Assembly: GCA_023101885.1 (NCBI GenBank)
Contig: JALPQD010000293.1
Span: 539,861 to 603,860, forward strand
Source of the DNA: Typhlomys cinereus
Taxonomy: Eukaryota; Chordata; Mammalia; Rodentia; Platacanthomyidae
Direction: 5' to 3'
DNA: 64,000 nt
The notes under the pieces were generated by a model that was not told where the DNA came from, made no database searches, and was given only the letters and a program-made list of their open reading frames with translations. Each line of letters begins with the position of its first letter. Positions within the stretch are counted from its first letter, which is position 1. This document shows positions 21,231 to 31,274 of the stretch, piece after piece. The position numbers and the translations under genes were made by a program.

Positions 21231-22840
21231 CATGGTGAAGGGTCAATAAGAAGACAGGAATTCTCTTGAATAATCTGGTCTAAATCTAAGTGAGCAGTTT
21301 AAATATCATGTGAGGGTTGATCATTGAAGAATTCCAAGTGCAATAGGATGTCTGATCCTGAGCTGTTGACTCTCAGATGAAAAAGGAGACAAATAAGATT
21401 CAGAAAGTAAATGAAACATAAAGTCTAAAAAGTAAATGAAACTTATAAAAGTCAAGAAGCTCATGAAGTTATGGATTTTTGTAAGTCCCTCCCCAAGATT
21501 ATAGAGAGAGTAGCAATTACTAGGAAGAGGAGAATCTTCAACCCTTTTAACTGCCTGAAAGTTGTGCAGGGAGCTCCAAAGCTTTTGTGAGCCGTCACAC
21601 ATGCTGATAGGGGTTTTATGGTAATATGGGTAACTTTGCATCACCCATGCTCCTCTGAGTACCATTTGTGCAGACTCCTATTAAGCATCCCAGTGAACTC
21701 ATTTTGGAGTGGGATTACTCATTTAGTCTGTCATATATTCCCCATTTGCAGCAAATAGGCATGCGTTCACATCTTTCCAGGAAAAATCCCACAACACATG
21801 AGTACAAAGAAAGATAGGGGGGAAGAAGCCGAAAAAAAAAAAAAAAGACTACATTCATAGTCTAAGATCACTTGAATGTCTACACTTCCTTTTTCATAAA
21901 AAATCCAAAATTACCATGTCTTAAATTCCATACCAGGAATTGTGTAGATTTCCAAATTGCAGTTCAAGCAAAGATGAGTTTAAACAAACTGCTTGAATAC
22001 AAACAAAATGGGAAGAGTGTGAAGAGATGAAGAGACATCTATATAGAACATTTTCCAACATGTGATGATCTACATGTTCAGAAACAGCATCTCAGGGATA
22101 GATCTCATTTTATCCAGTATGTTCAGTGAAGCCAGCAAGCACAGTTCCAGAACATGGCCTCCACACCATCCTCTGAATCTATGAAATTCAAACGTATCAC
22201 TGACAGTAGAGTAAACAAATATATAAACCTTTCAGAGGTTCATTCTCCGTGTCCTTCCCCTCCCAGCCAATGGCAGGTTCGTAAAAAAGTTTTTTTAGTT
22301 GGAAGCAGAGCCTAGAGAGCCAGTGAAGAACACAGGGACAAAGAAACAGGTGAATCTCATTTCATAACCAGCTTTTTCTACTCACAGAATCAAGCAACAG
22401 CATGTTCCGACCAGCCTCAGTTGCTGAAAGACAATACTGTGTTTTGGACTTCAAGTAGTTAATGCATAAGGGGCTCTGGAGTAAATTTTCCCACTAAAAT
22501 TGAGGAAAGTATCAGATTCCTAGATTGCTTCACTTATGATGGAAAATGTTTGCAGAATGTTAAGAAATGAACTGTCAGACTCCTAAGGAAGTCATTCCAG
22601 AGCCACAAGAAAGAAATAGGTTGCTCTGAGAATAAAGTCACATAAGTTCAAGAATGCATTGTTTAGTTCAAAACTGATCTTATTAGTCAGAACTGAACAC
22701 ATTCAATGTAAGTAAAAATAGTAAGTCAAAAAGGCATAAAACCTGTAGCAGATGCTACATACCCACATATTCTACACTCACCATTGTGAGGTACATGAAA
22801 TCCTGGGGTTTCCAGCTGAAGTCATTTGCAACTTTCTGCC
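21231..22840. other. No gene recognised (1.6 kb)
   Basis: No conserved domain. The 114-codon minus frame at 21321-21665 shows no family signature. Possible LTR-derived sequence at 21440-21740. Confidence 0.4.
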
Positions 22841-22845
22841 TGAGA

Positions 22846-22872
22846 CCTCTCTCTCTCTCTCTCTCTCTCTTT
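22846..22872. repeat. TC microsatellite
   Basis: An uninterrupted CT dinucleotide run ending 'tttctg'. Confidence 0.9.
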
Positions 22873-22894
22873 CTGAATATTGGCTGAAATATTT

Positions 22895-23090
22895 ATAATT
22901 TTTCCTAGTTTTAGGCATATTGAATAATTATCCCTGTCTGCCTCATTTCCCCTGCCTCCCTCTCCTTCTTATGTCTCTCCCTCCCCTCCTTTCATTAATC
23001 CATCTTATTCCCTCCAACCTTCTGTCTGCTGTTTCTAGGTGTCTTGACCTCAGGACCTACTGAACAGATTGAGAAGCCACACAAACTATA
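22895..23090 (-). mobile_element. L1 3' UTR fragment, antisense
   Basis: C/T-rich block 'ccctgcctccctctccttct' ... 'ttcattaatccatcttattccctcc' closely parallels 8540-8630 of the long L1. Confidence 0.55.
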
Positions 23091-23634
23091 CTGCTGTTTA
23101 TTATGCCTCTTACTTCTGTCGACTCTAGTATTCCTTTACTGAACATTCTTACCTCTGTTTCTACTAGAAGAGCTTCACCAAAGACTGAAAAGTGGTGGAT
23201 AATGTTAAGATTGAGGTACGAAAGATCATTCAGGGCTGCTAGTTAAGGTGGGGGACTAGGGGGAGGTGAGAGTATGGGAAAGACTATCACATTGGAAGAA
23301 AAGTTCTATTATATTTGGCACAGAGAACTAGACTCAATGAATAGTGTGATGGAGAGCTACGTAAAAAGAACCATAATTATCCTTCAATGAAATGAACAGC
23401 CTTTCAAGAAGCTACCTTCTTAAAAAGAGAATGGTCTGAAATATCATAAAATTGCCTACATTAGGAGAAATATAATTTGAACACTGAAACATTCTTCATT
23501 GTAAATCTAAAGTTTTATGATTGTCATAGTAACTAAGAACACTATTTCTGTTAGACGCTTTATTTTTTTCTTCCAAATAAAATACTCAACTTTGTTCAGA
23601 CTATTTAAGTGCTATGTGTTTTTTACTCTTCATT

Positions 23635-23735
23635 AACTCACTTTCACAGATGGCCAACCTTTTTATGATTGAGCGACTTTGTCCAACTTTCCACAGCTAG
23701 TAATTTTCCTACTTAGGAATTGGCTCAAATTTGTT
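23635..23735 (+). mobile_element. MIR remnant
   Basis: 'ttcacagatggcc', 'gagcgactttgtccaactttc' and 'cacagctagtaa' follow the MIR core phrase order (acagatgaggaaac ... cttgcccaaggtcacacagctagtaa). Confidence 0.6.
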
Positions 23736-23762
23736 TTAAATTTTGCTTTTAAGAACTACTAT

Positions 23763-23962
23763 CGGGGCTGGAGAGGTGGCTCAGGGGTTAAGCCTCCGCC
23801 TTGCAGGCGGAAGGTCCTAAGTTCGGTTCCTAGACCCCACGTATAGACGCCAGGCGGAAGCGGGGGCGGCCTGCGCTTCTGGTCCTGGTAGGGCGGAGCC
23901 TGTGAATCCCGGGGCAGAAGGACGTGGAGGCGTCCATGGTGGTTCGCGAATTCGTCCGTGGT

Positions 23963-24001
<39 letters not shown>

Positions 24002-24083
24002 ACACACACACACACACAGACACACACAGACACACGCACATGTGCACAGTTGAATAAATAATAATAATAAAAATTTTTAAAAA
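23763..24083 (+). mobile_element. Young tRNA-headed SINE with CA-repeat linker, copy 1
   Basis: Full length. A-box-like TGGCTCAGGGG and B-box-like AGTTCGGTTCC of a tRNA-derived pol III promoter lie in the first 75 bp. A GC-rich body follows (gcgggggcggcctgcgcttc ... gtccgtggttctacac), then about 70 bp of CA repeat and a GTTGAATAAATAATAATAATA tail-type end. A perfect 12-bp duplication, AAGAACTACTAT, lies at 23751-23762 and 24084-24095. Confidence 0.92.
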
Positions 24084-24108
24084 AAGAACTACTATTAAGA
24101 TTATTTTG

Positions 24109-24361
24109 GGGGCTGAAGAAGTGGCTCAGGGGTTAAGCCTCTGCTTTGCAGGCGGAAGGTCCTGAGTTCGGATCCCAGATCCCACGTATAGACACCGGGC
24201 CGAAGTGGGGGCAGCTTGCATTTCTGGTCCTAGTAGGGCGGAGCCTGTGAATCCCGGGGCACAGTAAACAAGGAGGTGGAGGAGGTCCGTGGTGGTTCCC
24301 GAATTCGTCCATGGTTCCACACACACATACATGCACAATTGAATAAATAATAATAATAAAA
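24109..24361 (+). mobile_element. Young tRNA-headed SINE, copy 2
   Basis: Same head, body and AAT tail as copy 1, but only a short CA linker (acacacatac). Flanked by a perfect 12-bp duplication, AAGATTATTTTG (24097-24108 and 24362-24373). Its target begins immediately after the right duplication of copy 1, so this is an independent insertion next to it rather than a tandem duplication. Confidence 0.92.
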
Positions 24362-24725
24362 AAGATTATTTTGCTTAATTGTGAAGGACATTGTTCTAAA
24401 CAGTAAATATCTTAATTATCATAAACAGAAGCATTCAACTAGGCTTTTAAAGCTACTTTTACAGAAGGATTGATACCACGGTTCAGGATTCTATCTTTTT
24501 CAGTGTTGCTTTGCACTGTTGAGGAAGTCTTCTCAGTGGAACTTTACACATTATTGTTTCTTTCGTTAGGATGGAATTCAGATGAGCAATACCAGATCCT
24601 TGAACACCTATGTTTCTCACCCTAGACTGCTGTATTGTCTGGAGAAGCAGCGTTCAGTAACAGGAGTAGCTCATGAGCACGGGCTGTATTTATGAAAGTT
24701 AATCTAAAACTATTTAGTCTATTTT

Positions 24726-25016
24726 TTTTTAAATTTTTTTTATTATTTATTCAACTGTGTGTATGTGCGCGCGTGTGTCTGTGTGTGTGTGTATGTGTGT
24801 GTCTGTGTATGTGTAGAACCACGGACGAATTCGCGAACCACCATGGACGCCTCCACGTCCTTCTGCCCCGGGATTCACAGGCTCCGCCCTACCAGGGCCA
24901 GAAGCGCAGGCCGCCCCCGCTTCCGCCTGGCGTCTATACGTGGGATCTGGGATCCGAACTCGGGACCTTCCGCCTGCAAGGCGGAGGCTTAACCCCTGAG
25001 CCACCTCTCCAGCCCC
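24726..25016 (-). mobile_element. Young tRNA-headed SINE, copy 3, antisense
   Basis: Complete copy in reverse: TTATTATTTATTCAACTG tail complement, TG repeat, GC-rich body and head ending 'ccacctctccagcccc'. A perfect 15-bp duplication, TATTTAGTCTATTTT, lies at 24711-24725 and 25017-25031. Confidence 0.93.
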
Positions 25017-25031
25017 TATTTAGTCTATTTT

Positions 25032-25680
25032 ATTACATGACTTTATTATATGACTCTTACATTTAAATATAATCCTGAATTTGTAGTCAGGTAGTTTTAA
25101 AAGTCTATCTGCTCTGATGTCTGATTTTTCAAACATCAGTAACCTTCTTGTGTTAAAGATAGATGCTCTTGTTGGTTAGGATTAGGATATTATTGTTTGT
25201 TAGATATGTGTAGTCTGTCTTCAACATGCCAAATTAAATGTTCCAATCTTTGACAGATTCATCTCTAACTGCACATGGAGTTGTTTATGGGGATGGGTTG
25301 ATAGAGATTTTGTATACTAGTATTCAAAATATATTTGAAAATTTAACTTGTAAATAATGAAACAACGTTAATTTCCACAAAAGTTATATAACTGAGTAGT
25401 TATTGAGAATGATGCATCTTTATACAACAGAATGGTATTAAAGTTACTTATTACTTCTTCTTGATGTTTTCCTAATACTCACAGAATCACTTATTTAAGG
25501 ATAATTTTCTAGCAAAGTTTCCTTTATACCCAATCTCTGCTTCAATGGTTCTCTATCTTTTGAAGAATATCAGAGTCCTTGATAATTTGATGGAGCCAAT
25601 GAAACACTTTTCTTGGGAAAATGTTCATTTGTATACACTTGCAAAATAATTATGCATGCATATAGTTAACAATATATTTT
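25032..25680. other. No gene recognised
   Basis: AT-rich intergenic DNA with no motif or repeat I can support. Confidence 0.4.
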
Positions 25681-25689
25681 TATTTCTTT

Positions 25690-25985
25690 TCATGTGTATG
25701 TGTGTATGGGGTGCACACAGGTGTATGTGTGTATGGGGTGCACACAGGTGTATGTGTGGGGTATGCATGTGGATGTGGGGACAGGTTCACATGCACATTG
25801 AGAACCAATGTCAAAAACAGGAATCATCCCCCAGTGATTGTCTACCTTATTGTTTTTGAGGCTAGGCCTCTAACCTGGAGCTCACTATTAGAGTTAGTTT
25901 GGTCACCCAGCTTGCTCTGTATATTCCCAGGCTCTACCTTCCTGGGGCTGTAATTCCAGACAGGACACCATGCACGCAAGGATTT
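25690..25985 (-). mobile_element. B4/RSINE-like SINE remnant, antisense, with a short tandem repeat
   Basis: 'gaggctaggcctctaacctggagctcac', 'cccagcttgctctgtatattcccagg' and 'gggctgtaattccagacaggacacc' match the reverse of B1/B4-type elements. The 5' side (25702-25763) contains a 30-bp unit 'gtgtatggggtgcacacagg...' repeated twice and partly a third time. Confidence 0.6.
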
Positions 25986-27404
25986 TTTTTAAATGTGAAA
26001 TTTGATAAACTGATACTTTTGCTTGTATGACAAATGCTTTAACAGTTGGGAGATTCCCAAGCCCATAACTAGATACTATTCTTAGTATACATCTGTGTGT
26101 TTGAAACTCTTGGTGTCTGACATTGTGCTCTAGAGATCTGTGTCTCACACTGGCCAAGGGTGTAAGAACTTCAGTTTGACATCTGATCATGGGATTTATA
26201 TATAGCCATCAATTTTGAAATGCTGTATATTTTTAAGGAAAACTGAATTATATAATCTTTAACTCCAACATCAAGGAAATGTGGATTATGTTTCCTATTA
26301 CATGTAAACAACCATGATTTAACACTAGGAAATAAATAGCACATGTTGCTCTAAGAACATAGGTACCAAACGTATTTAGTGTCAAGTTAAAACTGTTTGC
26401 TATTGAAAAAGAAATGTAAGGAAATTTAAAGCCAATGTCATGTTTTTATTATCAAGAAATTATTTGCAAAAGGCACAGTTTGGAAATAGTTACCAACTAA
26501 AGAAATGACTGAAGTATTTGACTCGGAATTCCATATGATTATGGAACTTGTTATACATCAGTTTATTATGGCTATTTATGGGCCTGAGACACTTGGGTCA
26601 GCTGACGAATTCTGTGTTGTGGGATTTGGAAGTAGGTTGGGCATACTGGTGTGATTCCAGCCCGGATGGCCAAGGACATGATGGAGGATGATGTTGCACG
26701 TAGGCAGCTGATGAGTGCTGCCTACTGTGTCAGAAGTTTTGTGTGGTCCTGTGGCCCTCATAGCTGGCAACTGTGGATTTGGTGGGTTTTCAGACAGTGT
26801 GGCATCCCTTTGTATTTCTGTGTCTGTGTGTTGTGGAATGTTCTGTGATGTTGGATTTCCGTTTATGGTTTGAGAATTTTGTTTCCTAAACAACTTTCTG
26901 TGAAATGTTATTCTATTTTAAAAACTTTTAGACGATAAAGTTATAAAATTAAAAAAATGAGTTACCGATGGGTGATTTCCAAAAATCTACTTTGCCTTGT
27001 GAAAGAAAACTCCCTGAACAAACAAAATTTTAAAAATGGTTTATTCATATGTTTAGTTTTTTGATTTATTTTTAAGGCCTAGTGCTGAAATTAGCCACAT
27101 GTATCGTTTACAGGAATTCTATTGTTTTTTAAAGAGAAAACTGTATTTATGACATCATCATATGCTGTTTCCCACTAGTTCTGTGAATGTGCTTTTACCA
27201 AAATGAATAGATCTAAGTGAAGCTATCTTTGGTGCCCAATTTTAGGTGTAAGAAGATTGAGATGCTTAATGAAAAACAAACCAGATCAGAAGAGAAATGA
27301 TACCTCTCCCTGCGTGTCTGATGATGGGAATTCCTTTCAAATAGTAGTCCCTCACTGCCTTTATCACAAAATGGTGTCACATGCAATTTTCAAGATCAAT
27401 AAAT
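25986..27404. other. No gene recognised downstream of NRXN1 (1.4 kb)
   Basis: Contains an open 105-codon minus frame (26576-26893, Pro/Thr/Asn-rich) and an overlapping plus frame. Neither has a family signature. It may be a fragment of an unrecognised retroelement or retrocopy. Confidence 0.35.
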
Positions 27405-27426
27405 CCACAGTTGTATTAAGAAATAT

Positions 27427-27432
27427 TTTATT
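27427..27432 (-). terminator. NRXN1: Candidate distal polyadenylation signal of NRXN1
   Basis: AATAAA on the minus strand, followed about 13-20 nt later by AATACAACTGTGG, so a CA cleavage position and a GU/U-rich downstream element are both plausible. It is chosen as the distal site because repeat-free sequence ends near here, but several other AATAAA motifs lie between here and the stop. Confidence 0.35.
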
Positions 27433-29373
27433 AACAAAACAGTAAATTCCACTTGCTTAGCATTTCCAGTAATGGATAAGTTGGCCTTGCAACAGAAAAA
27501 ACAAAACAAAACAAACCCCTTAGATACCCAGTCACACAAAGCACTAGAAGGGTGAGGTCATGTGGCCGTTCTTTGACTTCTTAGGGATGGACCACCTCAC
27601 ACATTATTGTAATCATTGTTTGTTAAAAAGGCAACACATTACATGGATAAAAAAGAAGCATACTCAATCAGAAAAGTTACAGTCTAGAGATGTAATCAGA
27701 TTTATGCCAGGTAGTATGAAATCCTCTGTTAACTGCAAACTATTGCATTGACCCTGATACATTTAGTATGAAGATATTTAGATTTTATTCAAGTCTTTTT
27801 CATTCTCAAACTTATGCTCCTCTCTACTCCTTTTCTTTTAGGGGGGAAAACACGCTACATTTTGTGTAGACCACAAAAAGATATATTTTACTGGCAGTAT
27901 AGATTATATCATTTCATGAAATTTCAAAATTTTTTGCTGGAAAGAAACACCAAAATCAGTCTCAAACAGTATGCCTTCCAGATGCTGTTCAAAAACACCA
28001 CAATTTTATTTTCTCTTGTCTTTTAGAAACTTTCTAGATGAAATTAGCTTGTGTTCAATAAATATAATGGAAAAGCAAACACATTTTTAAAAAATTTAAG
28101 CTTTAAATTTGTGATTTATGTTCCTTTTTATTTCACTGGCTTTCCCTGAGTAAGACTGAATGAGAGGGGAAGGGGGGAAAAAGACTTGTGAGCTCTTTAA
28201 CCTGGCAAATGAAAAACAGAGACGCAAATCTGAAAAAAGAAGTAATGGGTTTTGCATTTGAATTTTCTACCACCTGATTTCTGGGTCTCAAAAATTGTCC
28301 TTGAGACCTCTTATACAGTGAACTTGGCAACTATACATCATGGGGATTTGCTGTGAATTAAAAGTGTTTCTAAGGTACTGTGTGTCTGAAATCCAGGCCA
28401 CTTCTTGGCATTTTTTTCTCCATCAGTTAAAATATCACAGAAGATATTTGCCTTTTACTTGCCTTTGCTGATTAAAGCTATTTGTAATATTCTTCTCATC
28501 TATGAAACCTACTCTCTTTCTTTTATAGAGCTGTTTCAGTAATGTGACCAGTTCTAACAGAAGCATTGCCTTGCTGTACACAAGGCTCTTCCATTGCATT
28601 AACTTCTCATGTTAATAATTTATTGCTGTGAACACCGTTGAAATTTTACACAGAAACAAGTGTATCATCTATATTTCCTACTCAATGTATGTTAAACTAA
28701 AACTATATTTAATGATATAGAGGCAAACCCAGAAATGTTAAAATTTAGTCGATTATCAACAAATATAGAATGATTTTCTAATGGGTAGTAATACAGAATC
28801 AAAATTATGGAGAATACTTTTTTAGTGGAGAAAATGTTTACTTTCCAGAAAAGTTTTTCACGCACATCAGGTTCAGAGAATATAAATACATATATATATA
28901 TATATATGTTATTTTATTGGAAACACCGCTTTCAATTGCAGTAGGCAGAATTAAACATTGTTGCTTCATAACCTGCCTAGAGAATGGTTCAGACTCATTC
29001 AGCAGTACACCATGTCATAAGACAAATCCGTTTTCTTAGGGACTAAGATCTTAAGATTTCCTGGAATCGAATTTTAATGATGCAAATCACCCCATTTGTC
29101 ATAATACCTTGGCACAACTATCTTCCTTCACAATATTCAATTTGTAAGTCAATATTTGCCTGTTTGGGTCATCCATTATATCTGATGGATTCCTGTGTGT
29201 GAGTGTGTGACTGTTGAACCTATATCAGAATGTGAATATTCGGGAGAAGAAAAGATTATAAGATACATATGTATATATTTTACCTTCTAATTCACACCTT
29301 TCATACAAATATTAAACTTAATTGCAACAGACTGAAGGCTGTACATGTAAGAAAAAAAGTAGCTGAGTCTTTT

Positions 29374-29381
29374 TATATACA
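29374..29381 (-). promoter_or_regulatory. Pumilio-type motif UGUAUAUA in the presumed NRXN1 3' UTR
   Basis: The plus-strand text tatataca is TGTATATA on the transcript strand, an exact match to the Pumilio consensus UGUANAUA. An 8-mer in AT-rich DNA is weak evidence; the position inside the UTR is the only support. Confidence 0.3.
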
Positions 29382-30489
29382 TTCATACATATCTTTCTTA
29401 GAATAAACACTACACTGTAATTTTTGTTTAAAAAAGTAATTGTGGCAATTTATAATGGTGGCAAAAAGAAAATTCTGACTTAAAGAATTGTTGCTCAGAT
29501 GTCATAAGCCTCCCTATACTTAGCAACACTTACAACGTTGAATTTACCAAAAATGGCTGAAGAGCAGAGATATATTTTGCATTTTCTATACAACAGGCTA
29601 TAAAACGTCACTTATCACAGTCCAGAAAGCACACAGAGATGGGTTTTATATAAACATATGTAATAACATAGTAAGCGTGCATGAAAATTTCCCAACGATT
29701 GCATCTATGCCCTCTTGGTGATTTTGCTTTGAAATTTTAGTGTGAAAATGTGCCTTATATTTCACATTTTTGAAATTAAGGCCTCCAGACTTTTTTTTCC
29801 CTCTCTCTCTCACAAACAGAAGGGGGGCTTTTTGAATGTGTTCCTACACAAGTCTTCAAAAAAGCCAGCACTTTGTTTCAAATGCAAGTTCCAACCCCGC
29901 TTCAGTCGCTCAAGCTGGCCCACTCCTCCAGGTGCGTGGCTCGTGCACTGGGCGTTCCCCTCTGGCGTCAGGACTGATAGACTTCTCAGGAAAGCGCTAG
30001 CACTTTGGCTGAATCCAGGATCATAGGTAGCTTCTTTTTGTGTTAGGTTTTGTGTTGGTTTTGTGTTGTGCCTCGATGTCCTAATACTCCTTTGCTTTAT
30101 GAATGCGATCGGTCACCATTGTCTTTTAGAATGTCCCAGCAACATAAAGACAGGCAGAGTAAATAAAAACACTGCGGATGTTAGGGAATTTATTGGCCCC
30201 TGTTTTTTTGTTTTTATTTTTATTTTTTAGTATTTTTCCCTTTCTTTCATTTCCTGTCCTTTCTTTTTTTTGTTGTTTTTTTTTTGTTGTTTGTTTTGTT
30301 TGTTTTTTTTTTTGAGAAACAAGAGCATGAGATACTTGTTTATTTTTTTTTAAAAAGTCTTTCCCTCCTGATTGCATTCCCTGTCTTCTTGTGTGTGTGC
30401 TTCATAAAAAGGAAAGTAAATAAGTTCGTATTATGTCTCAGATAAAATGAAGACTATTTCTATTTGAGTGTCTCTTTCGGGTCTTGGGA

Positions 30490-30797
30490 TCAGACGTAAT
30501 ACTCTTTATCCTTGTTTTTCTTGTTTTTGTTGGCGCTTTTCGCACTGCCGGGCTGCTTCTCCTTGACCACAGCCCCGTTGGACTGGGCAGAGTTGCTGAT
30601 GTAGTTTCGACTCTCGTCCACATGGTAGGAGCCTTCATCCCGGTTGCGGTACTTGTACATGGCATAGAGGAGGATGAGGATGCAGAGCGCGGCGGCCGCC
30701 ACGATCCCCACCACCATGCCCGTGGTGCTGCTCGACTCCCGGATCACTTCTGCGGAGCCCGGGTACGGCTCGCGGCCTCCTACTCGGGTGGGGTTGG
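30490..30797 (-). CDS. NRXN1: Neurexin-1 last coding exon: stalk end, TM helix, cytoplasmic tail
   Basis: Presynaptic adhesion receptor, final coding exon. On the minus strand a strong acceptor (pyrimidine run, then TTTCCTGCAG) precedes 30797, and the frame runs to a TGA at 30490-30492. The exon starts with two bases completing an Ala codon, then encodes about 101 residues. These include a short extracellular segment ([20 protein letters not shown]), a hydrophobic helix ([20 protein letters not shown]), a basic stop-transfer ([14 protein letters not shown], the protein 4.1-binding type region), and a tail ending KNKDKEYYV, the PDZ class II ligand for CASK and Mint. From family knowledge, YHVDES and [10 protein letters not shown] fit NRXN1 better than NRXN3, which has YQVDET and SNGTLMKEKQ. 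The tail reads PGSAKSAN where I recall PSSAKSSN in human. Minus-strand codons upstream of 30797 are intron. Identity is near certain; the paralogue call is strong but from memory. Confidence 0.96.
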
Positions 30798-31274
30798 CTG
30801 CAGGAAACAAGAGGAGAACCAAGTGATTATTGAGCTTCCCAAGGGTCAGACAGAGTGTTGGCATTCAGCATCTATCACAGTGCCCAATGGGATGGTACCT
30901 ACTACTTCAGGAAGATTCCCAGGACTGTGAGACCAGACACAGCCTTCCGAGTCTACTGGCCACTGACATATAGGGACTTTTGCATCACAGCTTTGGGCTA
31001 CAATATTCTAGGAATTTTCAAATAGTCATAAATTGTCATTGTTTTGAAGCATAATTTTAGCCACATCCTATAAATGAAAACAGAGCTAATTTCTTTTCTG
31101 CTACATCCATCTTTCTACATCTTATATTTACATTGACAGTGGCGTGAGCAATCTTGGAGGGTAAACATGAACTGCCCATAGGGGTGCAGTTCCAGTACCA
31201 GGAAGTTAAGGCTGGTAGAGGGTAGCCCTGTCTCAAAGAAAAATGAAAAGCTAAGCTTTGAGGGAGAAAGTGGA

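Larger units (their letters stand above)
27405..30489 (-). other. NRXN1: Probable NRXN1 3' UTR
   Basis: About 3.1 kb directly after the neurexin stop codon contains no repeat I recognise, in contrast to the flanks. NRXN1 is known for a long 3' UTR of roughly this size. The lower bound is inferred from a minus-strand AATAAA at 27427-27432 followed by ACAACTGTGG and U-rich sequence. Other candidate signals lie nearer the stop: AATAAA at about 30185 and 28618, and one in the 28130s. The UTR contains a T/G-rich (plus strand) low-complexity tract at 30200-30340, a short TA repeat at about 28890-28908, and a UGUAUAUA Pumilio-type motif at 29374-29381. Extent is inferred, not shown. Confidence 0.55.

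Noticed and set aside
23763..23835. A true tRNA gene
   Set aside because: A- and B-box-like motifs are present, but they are the head of a SINE with body, tail and target-site duplication; several copies occur.
23759..25066. Frames encoding TTDEFANHHGRLHVLLPRD-like peptides in several places
   Set aside because: The same peptide appears in each copy because it is the SINE body translated; not a gene family.
30438..30665. 75-codon minus frame in another phase of the last NRXN1 exon
   Set aside because: Out-of-frame shadow; the neurexin frame explains the conservation.
30798..30864. Upstream extension of the last NRXN1 coding frame to 30864
   Set aside because: It crosses a strong 3' splice site; the codons beyond 30797 are intronic and do not match neurexin.
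30484..30930. 148-codon plus frame opposite the last NRXN1 exon
   Set aside because: Antisense shadow of the conserved neurexin-1 coding exon.
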